Assembly (NCBI GenBank): GCA_013001975.1 | Contig: JABDKX010000112.1 | Coordinates: 1 to 44,084 of the forward strand | DNA from: Saprospiraceae bacterium | GTDB lineage: Bacteria > Bacteroidota > Bacteroidia > Chitinophagales > Saprospiraceae | Length of the DNA stretch: 44,084 nt | Reading direction: 5' to 3' | Shown: piece by piece, positions 26,678 through 35,918 of the stretch | How positions within the stretch are numbered: the first letter of the stretch is position 1 | Layout of the letters: the number at the start of each line of letters is the position of its first letter | Notes under the pieces: model-generated | Database searches by the model: none | What the model was told of the DNA's origin: nothing | What the model saw: the letters and a program-made list of their open reading frames with translations, nothing else | Position numbers and translations under genes: made by a program

Positions 26678-27637
26678 TTGATTGCATTCATTCTGATCTG
26701 CTTTCCATCCTACTGTCAGCAATTTCCTAATGATAGTATAAATGACATCCATCAAAGCAAATATAAAAAGAGGCAAAATATTTTAAAATGGGGAGGTATA
26801 GGCGTTTATACTGTCGGGTCAATTGGGCTTTATAATTCGTGGTACAAAAACTATGATCAAGAAGATTTTCATTTTTTCAATGATTTAAATGAATGGGAAA
26901 ATGTTGACAAATTAGGACATATTCATGCATCTTATTTTCAAGCAGATCTCATTTATAAAAGTCTCAAGTGGAGTGGCGTAAAAGAAAGCAAAGCCATTTT
27001 GATTGGTTCATTAACGAGTCTTGGGTTTCAATCCACCATAGAGATTATGGATGGGTTTTCTTCTGGGTGGGGTTTTTCTATTCCTGATTATACCGCTAAC
27101 TTGATTGGCATCACATCATTTGCACTTCAACAAAAATTATGGGGGGAACAAAAATTTAAAATTAAAGTCTCTTATTGGCCAAAAACATATGCTAATGAGC
27201 CCATAAATAGTCAAACTGATTTTACTTTTAGAGATAGAGCGAATGATTTATTTGGTAGACCTTTCTATCAAAAGTTGGTTAAGGACTACAATGCTCAAAC
27301 TGTTTGGATTTCATCCAATCCACGTAATTTTAATCCTGATCTTCGGTGGCCTAAGTGGCTCAATTTCGCCTTGGGATATGGTGCTGATAATATGTATGGC
27401 GGATTCAATAATACATGGCAACATTCGGGTGGATCAGAATTTAGCATAAGCAATACCGATTACCCAAGAACAAAACAGTTTGTCTTAGCCTTAGATTACG
27501 ATTTAAGTAAAGTAAAAACCGATAGTGCTTTTTTAAAAAGTGCTTTAGATGTATTGAATATATTTAAATGGCCTGCACCGGCTATTGAACTGACATCAAA
27601 AGGAGAATTTAAATTCCACTTGTTGTTTTTGAATTAG
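26678..27637 (+). CDS. DUF2279 family protein, start uncertain
   Basis: About 319 residues with a signal peptide, the DKLGHIHASYFQADL motif and the D-x-x-AN-x-x-G motif (SIPDYTANLIGI) of DUF2279/YfiM-like proteins. The TTG at 26678 is the first usual start in frame, but the open frame continues upstream, giving HPKQFRFLFTLIAFILICF, a better signal peptide with basic residues, and no ATG/GTG/TTG until the stop at 26615. A short out-of-frame ORF, MRKTTYYFTNSSKTI, starts at 26617. A frameshift, or a rare start such as ATT at 26645, could explain this. Its 3' end overlaps the convergent M28 gene by four bases. Confidence 0.8.
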   Translation: MIAFILICFPSYCQQFPNDSINDIHQSKYKKRQNILKWGGIGVYTVGSIGLYNSWYKNYDQEDFHFFNDLNEWENVDKLGHIHASYFQADLIYKSLKWSGVKESKAILIGSLTSLGFQSTIEIMDGFSSGWGFSIPDYTANLIGITSFALQQKLWGEQKFKIKVSYWPKTYANEPINSQTDFTFRDRANDLFGRPFYQKLVKDYNAQTVWISSNPRNFNPDLRWPKWLNFALGYGADNMYGGFNNTWQHSGGSEFSISNTDYPRTKQFVLALDYDLSKVKTDSAFLKSALDVLNIFKWPAPAIELTSKGEFKFHLLFLN

Positions 27638-29262
27638 TCCTGTTTTACTTCACCATCTACCTCGATACGTTCATCTCTATTTGCTAAGTCCCAAATCAGA
27701 TGAAAAATATGTCTGCCGATTTTTTCCATTTTAGGAAATAAAATCTTATCCACAGTATCACTTGGTCTGTGATAATCTTTATGAACACCACTAAAGAAGA
27801 AAATGGCTGGAATGCCCTTTTTAGCGAAGTTGTAATGGTCAGATCTGAAGTAATACCTATTAGGATCATTTTCATCATTGTACTTATAGTCCATTAAGAT
27901 TTGACTATAATTTTGGTTTATTCTTTCGTTAATTGTGTGTAACTCTGAGCTCAATCTATCCGATCCAATGACATAAATATAATTCGGGTTGTCTTCGTAC
28001 TTTTTATCTGTTCTTCCAACCATGTCGATATTTACATTAACGACTGTATTTTCAATTGGGTATACCGGATTCTCAGCATAGTATTCTGATCCGAGAAGTC
28101 CTTTCTCTTCACCGGTGACCAATAAACAAAGTACACTTCTTCCTGGTCCATTGCCTTCAGCTTTTGCTTTAGCTAAAGCTTCAGCCAATTCAAGAACAGT
28201 ACTTGTTCCTGAACCATTATCATCTGCGCCGTTAAACACATCTGGGCCTCTTTTCCCAAGGTGATCATAATGTGCTGAGACAACAACTATTTCATCTTTT
28301 AAATCTGTTCCTTCAATAAAACCCATCACATTTTGACCACTGATAACATCAATGTTTTTTGTCAAATTCATATTAACAGTAGGTTTTAATTTAATATCGC
28401 AAGCTTTGCCTTTTTTGGTATTCTTCTTACGCCACCTCTTAATTTTCTTTGCTTTTCCACCTATAATATCTTTTGCCATTGTAGATGAAATATAAGCGTG
28501 GTTAGCATATTTTTTGTCTGATGTAGAGCCATCTCCTAACCTCAAAGAAGGAGAAACCAAGAACCTCCTGTTTTTATCAAGAAATTGCTTTAGTTCATTC
28601 TCGATTACCAATACCATCTTCGCTCCTTTTGTCTGAGCAACCTCTAGCTTTTTCCACACATTATCATTCCAGTCAGAAAACGCTTTAGTACCCGTTATAT
28701 ACGATATGCTATCTTTATTTAACGGCTCACCTTTATTTATCATAATGACCTTACCTTCGACATTATTTCCTTTGTAGTCGCTATACTTAGGATCATCAAT
28801 ACCAAAGCCTAAAAAGATAACCTCGTTAGGAGAAAAATTAGGCAATTCATCGTTCATTGTAGCAAAACTCATATAATCCCATAGGTGTTTATATTTGTTA
28901 CCATTTATAACCATCTCGTTCGTATTCCACCCAGTTTTATTAAAGCTAACTTGTTGGAAGTATGTGTTTTCTAGCCCAACTTTTGGCAATCCTAATTTAT
29001 CGAAATGTTCAGCAATATAATTTGCTGCCATTTCATTACCTGGCTCTCCTGTTTCACGTCCTTCAAAAAGATCTGAGGCCAATATGCTTAAATGTGACTC
29101 TAAGTCTTCGGCAGTGATCGTATTGGCTAATTGAATAGCATAATCATTGGAATCTGCTATCATGGCAACAGTCGTATCCGGTACCATTACAGAACTGATA
29201 TATTGTGCATTTAGTCCTTGTCCTAAACCAATCAGTAAGAGAATAAAAGAAAGTTTTTTCAT
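27634..29262 (-). CDS. M28 family exported metallopeptidase with PA insert
   Basis: 542 residues with signal peptide (cleavage near NAQ, residue 20). The zinc site residues are seen in SAHYDHLG, GADDNGSG, TGEEKGLLGS, NIDMVGR and the late HKDYHRPSDT histidine. Residues ~120-290 form a PA-like insert. Such enzymes cleave N-terminal residues from extracellular peptides. It follows rpiB by 11 bases. A basic segment (KKIKRWRKKNTKKGKA) interrupts the PA region. Confidence 0.93.
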   Translation of the reverse strand: MKKLSFILLLIGLGQGLNAQYISSVMVPDTTVAMIADSNDYAIQLANTITAEDLESHLSILASDLFEGRETGEPGNEMAANYIAEHFDKLGLPKVGLENTYFQQVSFNKTGWNTNEMVINGNKYKHLWDYMSFATMNDELPNFSPNEVIFLGFGIDDPKYSDYKGNNVEGKVIMINKGEPLNKDSISYITGTKAFSDWNDNVWKKLEVAQTKGAKMVLVIENELKQFLDKNRRFLVSPSLRLGDGSTSDKKYANHAYISSTMAKDIIGGKAKKIKRWRKKNTKKGKACDIKLKPTVNMNLTKNIDVISGQNVMGFIEGTDLKDEIVVVSAHYDHLGKRGPDVFNGADDNGSGTSTVLELAEALAKAKAEGNGPGRSVLCLLVTGEEKGLLGSEYYAENPVYPIENTVVNVNIDMVGRTDKKYEDNPNYIYVIGSDRLSSELHTINERINQNYSQILMDYKYNDENDPNRYYFRSDHYNFAKKGIPAIFFFSGVHKDYHRPSDTVDKILFPKMEKIGRHIFHLIWDLANRDERIEVDGEVKQD

Positions 29263-29273
29263 TTAAATAATTT

Positions 29274-29708
29274 TTATTGACAAGATATTTTACCAACTCT
29301 TCTTTGGTGTCTGCCTCCTTCAAATGGTGTATTTAAAAAAGTTTGAACCATTTTCCAAGCCATTCTTTTAGAAACAAATCTTGCTGGAATACATATAATA
29401 TTAGCATTATTATGTTGTCTGGCCAATGCGGCTATATCATCTTTCCAACATATAGCAGCTCTAATATTTTCATGCTTATTAGCCGTCATTGCTACGCCAT
29501 TGGCACTTCCGCATATCAAGATTCCGAAATCAATATCTTTTGATTCAGAAACTTCTTGAGAAACAGGATGTGCAAAATCAGGGTAATCAACAGAATCGCC
29601 AGAATCTGTACCAAAATTTATACATTCTATTCCTTTTTTTGACAAGTGACCCATTAGATAATTCTTATACTCATATCCAGCATGGTCTCCACCAATAGCA
29701 ATTTTCAT
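29274..29708 (-). CDS. rpiB: Ribose 5-phosphate isomerase B
   Basis: Interconverts ribose 5-phosphate and ribulose 5-phosphate in the pentose phosphate pathway. The 144-residue protein has the MKIAIGGDHAGY N-terminus with Asp8-His9, the GILICGSANGVAMTANK cysteine loop, and the HNNANIICIPAR segment. Its ATG overlaps the DUF2723 stop as TAATG, so it is translationally coupled to that gene. Confidence 0.96.
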   Translation of the reverse strand: MKIAIGGDHAGYEYKNYLMGHLSKKGIECINFGTDSGDSVDYPDFAHPVSQEVSESKDIDFGILICGSANGVAMTANKHENIRAAICWKDDIAALARQHNNANIICIPARFVSKRMAWKMVQTFLNTPFEGGRHQRRVGKISCQ

Positions 29709-32700
29709 TAGTTCTTCATTTTTGTAATATCATATTCAGATAAATCCTTCTCTAATTTAGCAAGTAATTCAGGGTCGTTTAAAAGTCTGGCATTATCCAA
29801 AACTTCAGAAACCGCTCTTATAGCATAACTATAATCCGACTTAAAGCTTTCAAAATCATCTTCTGCTAAAGAGTCATAGAATTTTAGTTTTTGTCGCGTT
29901 TCTTCTGCAAGGATCTTTAAGTGTTTCTTCGCCTCTTCTCTTCTATCTGACTTTATTAATACATTTATAAATGGAACAACACTTTCATCATATGGGAAAT
30001 TAAAGTGAGGAAATGCCTCAAAATATTTTGCTGCTAAATCACCCGCTTTTTGCTTATTATTATTTCCGAGGAACTCTTGACTTGTTCTCATCATAATAAT
30101 CTTCATAGCTTGAATTTCTGCAGCATAACTATTATCAACAAAAGTTTCATGTTTGTCAAAGTTACCCCACCTCCATTTTGTCATTATATTTTCATAAACT
30201 TTGTCTTCCTGGACACGTCCACTTCCATATATAGAAAGTGATCTGATACTTGGTGTTTTCACAGGTACAATTCTTAATCCAAGTCCTTCCATTTGCATGT
30301 AATCATTTAATCCTAACAATTTGTCATTCTTACATGTTACGGCGAAATAGATTGGTCTGTCGTGTAAATTGGAAGCAACCACATCAATAACAGCTAATTC
30401 ATCTTTTGAGATATATTGTTTGTTGTTCGAGAATCTTAATAAGATATTATCAACCATATTGGCAGTATCTTTTTGTGGCATTAAGCCTTTATCCAATAAC
30501 TTTTGTTTGTTGATTGGAATATATAAGTTTCTCGATCTCGCAAAAGATTGTCCACGTACACTGTTTTGTGGACTTCCAACAAATTGTAATTCTGTATTGA
30601 TATCGATTGGAGAAGAAAGGTTTTCTTGGTTTGATGGATTATAAAAGAAAACTTGATGTCTCTTATTACCACGATAGCTTTCCGAAGGTATTGTTAATTT
30701 GAGTGGTGGAGAGTCATTGACTTTCCGTCTTAATTTTTCAATATACCAATCAACAAAGATCAAACTTAAATTTACAACCCTTACATCTCTTCTAATATTT
30801 TCAACTTCTTGAGCATACCATAACGGATAAGTATCATTATCACCATATGTGAAGATGATGGCATCTTTTTCAACAGAATTTAAAAAATTAGATGCGTAAT
30901 CTCTTGAAGCATAATGTGTCATTCTGCTGTGGTCATCAAAATTTTGAGTTGCCATGAGCAGCGGTGCCAGCAAGACCATCACGCCGGCGATTATTGGTGA
31001 TATCTTGCCACTTAATTTTAACTTTTTGATAAAGTTTTCACTTAAAAACAAGACCGCCATTCCAATCCAAATACAGAATGTAAAAAAGGAGCCTACCAAT
31101 ACGTAATCTCTTTCTCTTGGCTCATTCGGTGGTTGATTAGAATATAATATCAAGCCTAAACCCGTGAGGAAAAATAAAGCAAATATTGACAAGAATGTTT
31201 TCTTATCTCTGGAGAAATGAAAGAACATTCCGAGCAAACCAAAAATCAATGGAAGGAAGTAATAGTGGTTTGTTCCTTTATGATTTTTCATTGTATCAGT
31301 CAATTCATCCATGTTGTGTAATCGCATCTCATCAATAGGTTTGATCCCAGATGCCCAATGACCCGATTTTACATCCCACGGCATAAATCCTTGTTGCGCA
31401 TTTTGCTTTCCGACAAAGTTCCACATAAAGTACCTCCAGTACATCCAACCCATTTGGTAATTCAATAAAAATTTAATGTTGTATCCAAATCCTGGTCGGT
31501 TACCGACTTCTTTTCCCATTATGGCCTTATGCCATTGTTTGTGCAATCCTGGTCTTGGTCCTTCTGTGTGACCAACTCTAGGGAAAAACATTTTATCTCT
31601 GGCTCTATATTTATACTCTAATCGCTGATCTACAACTTCGTATTTATCTCCTACTATTCCATATCTGTCTTCTTTTTCAAGACCTTCAGGCTGTGCGTTA
31701 AAATGTGGACCAAATAAAAGCGCTCTTTCACCGTATTGCTCTCTATTTAAATATGGAATAACTCTGGTAGCATCACTCGGTACATTCATGTTTACAGGTG
31801 TATCGGCGTTTGCCCTAATTATAATCACACCAATTGTTGAAAATCCAACTATCAACATTAAGGCACCCACAACAAGCAATTGCAAAATATTATTGCGTTT
31901 AGTATTGGCCATTTTTAATAAATAAAATATTAATGCGCCCACCAACAATAATGCTAAAACCAACCCTGAATGGAAAGGCATGCCAAATGAGTTAACCATT
32001 GGAATTTCCAAATTTTTCCAGAGCGTTGGAATGCCTACGATAATAAACTTTTGTACGAATACTATGATAGCAGCTCCTCCCAAGAAACTCAAAGCATAAC
32101 CAAACAAGGTATGTTTTTCATACTTCTTTATATAATACATTATGCCTATTGCGGGCAAAGTCAAGAGACTTAATAGGTGTACTCCCAAAGACAATCCAAC
32201 AATGTAAATCGTTAAGATTAACCATCTGTCTGCTTTTGGCGAATCAGGCATTGAAAACCATTTCGTTCCTGCCCAAAGTGTGAGTACCGTAAACATCGTC
32301 GACATTGCATAGACTTCCCCTTCCACTGCTGAAAACCAAATTGAAGAACAAAAAGCCATTGAAAGACCTGCTGCTGTTCCAGCAAAAGTAAGGGCAAGAT
32401 TTTGAGTTCCCGTTGTTTCCCCTTCTCTTCCAACCAAAGCCAATTTTCCTAACAATATTGTAATCCTAGCTAAAAGGAATGCGCCGAATGCCGTACAAAG
32501 TGCAGACATAAAGTTTACAGCAAAAGCAATATTTGCAGGATTATTTGAAACTAAGTCTGCTATCCAGCTAAACATTCGACCGACCAACATAAACAAAGGT
32601 GCTCCTGGTGGGTGAACGACTTCTAATTTATAAGCCCCTAATATAAATTCTCCCACATCCCATAAACTACCTGTTCGTTCTACGGAAAAATAATACACAA

Positions 32701-32767
32701 CGATAGCAATAAAAAACACCAGCCAACTGGCTATCGTTTTTGCTTTTTTTAATGAATTTATTGTCAT
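29708..32767 (-). CDS. DUF2723 family membrane protein (PMT-like)
   Basis: About 1019 residues: roughly 12 membrane helices in the first 600, then a soluble region. The DVGEFILGAYKLEVVHPPGA motif near the N-terminus carries the acidic residue and HPPGAP loop typical of DUF2723 proteins, a protein O-mannosyltransferase-like group linked to glycosylation in Bacteroidota. The frame opens at 32809; ATG 32767 (MTINSLKKAK) is more likely the start, with TAACTTTG 31 bases upstream. It is followed by rpiB and an M28 peptidase in one unit. Confidence 0.9.
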   Translation of the reverse strand: MTINSLKKAKTIASWLVFFIAIVVYYFSVERTGSLWDVGEFILGAYKLEVVHPPGAPLFMLVGRMFSWIADLVSNNPANIAFAVNFMSALCTAFGAFLLARITILLGKLALVGREGETTGTQNLALTFAGTAAGLSMAFCSSIWFSAVEGEVYAMSTMFTVLTLWAGTKWFSMPDSPKADRWLILTIYIVGLSLGVHLLSLLTLPAIGIMYYIKKYEKHTLFGYALSFLGGAAIIVFVQKFIIVGIPTLWKNLEIPMVNSFGMPFHSGLVLALLLVGALIFYLLKMANTKRNNILQLLVVGALMLIVGFSTIGVIIIRANADTPVNMNVPSDATRVIPYLNREQYGERALLFGPHFNAQPEGLEKEDRYGIVGDKYEVVDQRLEYKYRARDKMFFPRVGHTEGPRPGLHKQWHKAIMGKEVGNRPGFGYNIKFLLNYQMGWMYWRYFMWNFVGKQNAQQGFMPWDVKSGHWASGIKPIDEMRLHNMDELTDTMKNHKGTNHYYFLPLIFGLLGMFFHFSRDKKTFLSIFALFFLTGLGLILYSNQPPNEPRERDYVLVGSFFTFCIWIGMAVLFLSENFIKKLKLSGKISPIIAGVMVLLAPLLMATQNFDDHSRMTHYASRDYASNFLNSVEKDAIIFTYGDNDTYPLWYAQEVENIRRDVRVVNLSLIFVDWYIEKLRRKVNDSPPLKLTIPSESYRGNKRHQVFFYNPSNQENLSSPIDINTELQFVGSPQNSVRGQSFARSRNLYIPINKQKLLDKGLMPQKDTANMVDNILLRFSNNKQYISKDELAVIDVVASNLHDRPIYFAVTCKNDKLLGLNDYMQMEGLGLRIVPVKTPSIRSLSIYGSGRVQEDKVYENIMTKWRWGNFDKHETFVDNSYAAEIQAMKIIMMRTSQEFLGNNNKQKAGDLAAKYFEAFPHFNFPYDESVVPFINVLIKSDRREEAKKHLKILAEETRQKLKFYDSLAEDDFESFKSDYSYAIRAVSEVLDNARLLNDPELLAKLEKDLSEYDITKMKN

Positions 32768-32797
32768 AAATAATACGTGATTGCTTAATAATGACAA

Positions 32798-32805
32798 CAA
32801 AGTTA
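32798..32805 (-). promoter_or_regulatory. Possible -7 box of the DUF2723-rpiB-M28 unit
   Basis: Minus-strand TAACTTTG matches TAnnTTTG. No clear TTG is found at the standard distance. The next ~155 bases upstream hold only the short repeats at 32901-32943. Confidence 0.35.
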
Positions 32806-32900
32806 ACAAATAAGGATAAAGACGAATATGATTATCTACGAAACGTTTCGTTTTTTGGATTATATAGCGTATTTACTAAATAAAGTGTCTTAAGAAATTA

Positions 32901-32943
32901 CACAAGAGAATCTCAAAGAATCACACAGAGGTTCTCAAAGAAT
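32901..32943. repeat. Two imperfect ~21-22 bp direct repeats
   Basis: CACAAGAGAATCTCAAAGAAT (here split as 32901-32921) is followed directly by a related copy at 32922-32943; the shared 11-base end is CTCAAAGAAT plus flanking T. Located between porQ and the DUF2723 gene. Such CACAGAG-type repeats occur between genes in Bacteroidota; the function is unknown. Confidence 0.6.
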
Positions 32944-32962
32944 TGCTGAAAATAAAACAGCA

Positions 32963-34009
32963 TTATATTTTTTTGAACATCCGAGATAAGTCCATGCGCA
33001 TACTCAAATGATTGGTAGCACCTGCTAGATGATAAAATCCCAATCCATAGTCAAACCTTATTTTTTTGATGTTGAATCCAAGGCCAAATGAAAACCCTGC
33101 TAAACTTCTAAAGTTGGTCACTTTAAGTTCTTGTTTTCTTAAATGATTATAACCAAAGCGTAATCTGACCTGCTCTTGTTTTCCAATTAAAAACTCACCA
33201 TTGAATACAAAATGTCTGAAAAAATTGTCGACGTTTTTACTGGTCTGGCTTTTAACTGTTACTTCTCCAAAAATATTTACTTGATTATCAACGTCTGGGT
33301 CATCAAAACGTATATACCACTTTTGCAATTGTTGGCCGATAATAGAAAATCTAAAAGGAAGATGTTCAAGCTTTTTCGAAAAACCTAATTGTAATTCAAA
33401 AGGTAATCCTCTTTTATCATCAACAATTGGATTTAACTCTGCACCCATATTTTTTAAAACTAGCGCCCAACTGGCATTGCTTCCCGGCTTTTGATAATGA
33501 AACCCAATATCAATACCTGCTGCTAAGGAACTATAAGACTCGTAGTTTCCATTATAAAATTTCAAATTTACACCAGCCTTTATTCTTTCATTAAGTTGCT
33601 TTGCAGCACCCAATATAACGCCAACTTCTCCTGCAGAAAATGTTCCATTGATATTGCCAATGGCATCTGTATTTTGAAAGTCACCATAACTTACGTATTG
33701 AATGGCGGCATGAGTATAAATGCCTAAAGAATCAAACGATTTTCCAAAGGCTACATTTCCATTTGAAATGCCCGCAAAATTAAAGTTGTGATTAATACCT
33801 AACTGAAAGTTACTTTTCTCATTTAAAAGAGAAGGGTTATGTTGTGCCAATGCAATGTCATCATCCTGAACTGTGATTAAATGTCCTCCTAGCGCTGTAA
33901 GCCTTGCATTTGTAGGAAGTGCTGAAGATTCAAAAGCAAATCTACCGCCTATTTGTGCCGTAAGGTGAATTTGACAAAAAAGAAAAATTAAAAAAAATGA
34001 TTGTTTCAC
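32963..34009 (-). CDS. porQ: Type IX secretion system protein PorQ
   Basis: 348 residues with signal peptide and the GGRFAFESSALPTNARLTALGG-type N-terminus characteristic of PorQ (quoted in part: SALPTNARLTALGG). The rest is an outer-membrane beta-barrel with conserved GKSFDSLG and NNxH-type strands. PorQ, with PorU/PorV/PorZ, belongs to the attachment complex that links cargo to the cell surface. Start codon is GTG at 34009. PorU and PorZ are not in the window. Confidence 0.9.
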   Translation of the reverse strand: MKQSFFLIFLFCQIHLTAQIGGRFAFESSALPTNARLTALGGHLITVQDDDIALAQHNPSLLNEKSNFQLGINHNFNFAGISNGNVAFGKSFDSLGIYTHAAIQYVSYGDFQNTDAIGNINGTFSAGEVGVILGAAKQLNERIKAGVNLKFYNGNYESYSSLAAGIDIGFHYQKPGSNASWALVLKNMGAELNPIVDDKRGLPFELQLGFSKKLEHLPFRFSIIGQQLQKWYIRFDDPDVDNQVNIFGEVTVKSQTSKNVDNFFRHFVFNGEFLIGKQEQVRLRFGYNHLRKQELKVTNFRSLAGFSFGLGFNIKKIRFDYGLGFYHLAGATNHLSMRMDLSRMFKKI

Positions 34010-34059
34010 TGGGTTTTATATTAATACGTAAACTTAATCCTTTCCTTTTATAAAAGACC

Positions 34060-34674
34060 TTAATACTTAGGCTTTATGTCGCCATCTTTCATGGTCCAGA
34101 TAGTCCTACAAACTGCCAAACTATCACACATCATTTTTTTCAACAACTGACCATTTTCATCATACTCTTTTAAAAGTCCGAATTCATTATCTCCATTTAA
34201 GTATTGACCTTCCCAATGAATTTGTCCATTCTCAAAGTATTCTTTAAAGGGGCCATTTTCGGTATTGTCAACCATTTGGATCTTTTCCTGTACCTTGCCA
34301 TTTTCATAATACTTTGTCAGAGGTCCATTCATAACACCATTTGAATACTTAGAAGAAATTTCAATTTGACCATTTTCATAATAACTAAAATAATCGCCCT
34401 CTAGAACATCATCTTTATAAAATTCTCTAATTTCTGGCTTACCATTTTTATGGTAGATTATGCGCTCACCTTCTAATTTACCATTTACATACGTCGCTGT
34501 CTCTTGAATCTCCCCGCTTTCAAAAAAGCGCTTATAAGCGCCATTTTTAACTTGATTTTCTGAAACTTCATACTCTTCTATGACATTTCCATTTTCAGAT
34601 TCTATTTTGACTATATTTTGCTTGCAAGCGCTTCCAAATGTGCCTAAAACAAGGAATAATAGGATATTTCTCAT
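34060..34674 (-). CDS. Lipoprotein with MORN-like YwqK repeats
   Basis: About 204 residues. A lipobox (GSAC, Cys about residue 17 from the ATG at 34674) is followed by six or more MORN-type repeats: FFESGEIQETATYVNGKLEG, KNGKPEIREFY, YENGQIEISSKY, YENGKVQEKIQMV, FENGQIHWEGQYLNG. Similar proteins are annotated as YwqK-type antitoxins, but as a secreted lipoprotein this one is more likely a surface repeat protein. The frame opens at 34716, but ATG 34674 gives the proper signal. Confidence 0.85.
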   Translation of the reverse strand: MRNILLFLVLGTFGSACKQNIVKIESENGNVIEEYEVSENQVKNGAYKRFFESGEIQETATYVNGKLEGERIIYHKNGKPEIREFYKDDVLEGDYFSYYENGQIEISSKYSNGVMNGPLTKYYENGKVQEKIQMVDNTENGPFKEYFENGQIHWEGQYLNGDNEFGLLKEYDENGQLLKKMMCDSLAVCRTIWTMKDGDIKPKY

Positions 34675-34791
34675 ATAAAAGTTAATTTTCAATGTTATAA
34701 AACGCAATTTTGGCAAAGAAATTGGACTTCATAACAATATGTTAAGAAAAAATTTGGCCGATTGAGCTTATTTTTACAAAAATTCAAAACC

Positions 34792-35829
34792 ATGATTAAA
34801 AATTATTTAAGTATATCATTTTTAGCTTTCATTTGTGCATTCAGCATCAATGAGATTTCAGCACAAGATAAAACCGTTTCCAAAAAAGTTGTCGTCATCG
34901 AAAAAAGTGTTGACCAAGACGGTAAAGTAACACAAAAGAAAATCGTGAAAGAAGGTGCTGAAGCAGACAAATACATCAAAGAAATGGAAGACGAAGAAAA
35001 AAATGTATTCGTTTTAAAAAGTGAAGATGAAAAGATATCAAAGAATGTCGTAAAAAAACAAGCTTATAAAATTAAGACTGTTGATGAGGAAGGAAACGAA
35101 GATGTCATCGAATGGAATGGTGACGGTGAAATGCCTAATGAAATCAAAGAAATGATGGAAAAAGAAGGTGTGAATGAAGATATTGAAAAAACCATCATCA
35201 AAAAACAAGCTTACAAAATTAAGACTGTTGATGGGGAAGGAAACGAAGATGTCATAGAGTGGAATGGTGAAGGTGAAATGCCTCAAGAAATCAAAGAAAT
35301 GATGGAAAAAGAAGGCATGAACAAAGATGGTCATGAGCCAAAAAGAATAAGAATTAAAAAGTCAATTGATGGAGACAATCAAGACATTGAAATAGATATT
35401 GAAGGCGGCGACCTATCTGACGAAATGATTCAAATGTTGAAAGAAGAAGATATCGATATTGAAATCGGATCAGATTCTAATAAAGCACAATTGGGTGTTT
35501 TTATTGAAAATGATGACGCTGGTGTAAAGGTTACTGAACTAATTCCTGGATCTGCAGCTGAAGAAAGTGGTATTCTCGAAGGAGATATCATCACTAAAGT
35601 TGACGACAAAAAAGTAATGAGCTTAGAAATGTTGATGGAAGTAATGGCTGATTATTCGCCAGGAGATAAAACAAGAGTCGGCATCATAAGAAATGGAGAA
35701 AAAACATACAAGGATCTAGTTTTGAAAGAAGCAAAAAATGTGTTTAAAATGCGTGCACATGGTGACAAAGATCACATGATCAAGGTTTTTGAAGTTGAGG
35801 AAGATGTAATTATAGAAAAGAAGAAATAA
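34792..35829 (+). CDS. Exported PDZ-domain protein with tandem internal repeats
   Basis: About 345 residues from ATG 34792; a TTG at 34762 opens the frame but leaves the signal peptide (MIKNYLSISFLAFI) internal. After the signal come acidic repeat units: residues ~87-180 hold two nearly identical 49-residue copies (147-bp tandem duplication), and a third diverged copy follows (KSIDGDNQDIEIDIEGG). A PDZ domain ends the protein (~QLGVFIENDDAGVKVTELI through GDKTRVGIIRNGE). The role may be binding peptides at the envelope. It is closed by the terminator at 35851-35888. Confidence 0.88.
   Translation: MIKNYLSISFLAFICAFSINEISAQDKTVSKKVVVIEKSVDQDGKVTQKKIVKEGAEADKYIKEMEDEEKNVFVLKSEDEKISKNVVKKQAYKIKTVDEEGNEDVIEWNGDGEMPNEIKEMMEKEGVNEDIEKTIIKKQAYKIKTVDGEGNEDVIEWNGEGEMPQEIKEMMEKEGMNKDGHEPKRIRIKKSIDGDNQDIEIDIEGGDLSDEMIQMLKEEDIDIEIGSDSNKAQLGVFIENDDAGVKVTELIPGSAAEESGILEGDIITKVDDKKVMSLEMLMEVMADYSPGDKTRVGIIRNGEKTYKDLVLKEAKNVFKMRAHGDKDHMIKVFEVEEDVIIEKKK
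35052..35330 (+). repeat. 147-bp tandem duplication inside the PDZ gene
   Basis: Copy one is about 35052-35198, copy two about 35199-35330. They share most bases, including AAACAAGCTTA and GATGTCAT; differences are mainly synonymous or conservative. The unit is 49 codons, so the frame is kept. Confidence 0.85.
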
Positions 35830-35850
35830 AAAAGACTATAAAATAAATTG

Positions 35851-35888
35851 AAAGTCAGCTATTGGGAACTTTAGCTGACTTTTTTGTT
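35851..35888 (+). terminator. Rho-independent terminator of the PDZ gene
   Basis: Stem AAAGTCAGCTA (35851-35861) with complement at 35872-35882, ten-base loop, followed by T-rich sequence. Confidence 0.88.
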
Positions 35889-35918
35889 TATATATAATGG
35901 GTTAACACTGTTAATAGA

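Noticed and set aside
34060-34674. Toxin-antitoxin system at the YwqK-like gene
   Set aside because: The protein is a lipoprotein and no toxin-like gene lies next to it.
35038-35334. 98-codon minus-strand ORF with internal repeats
   Set aside because: Its repeats are just the reverse complement of the tandem duplication in the PDZ gene.
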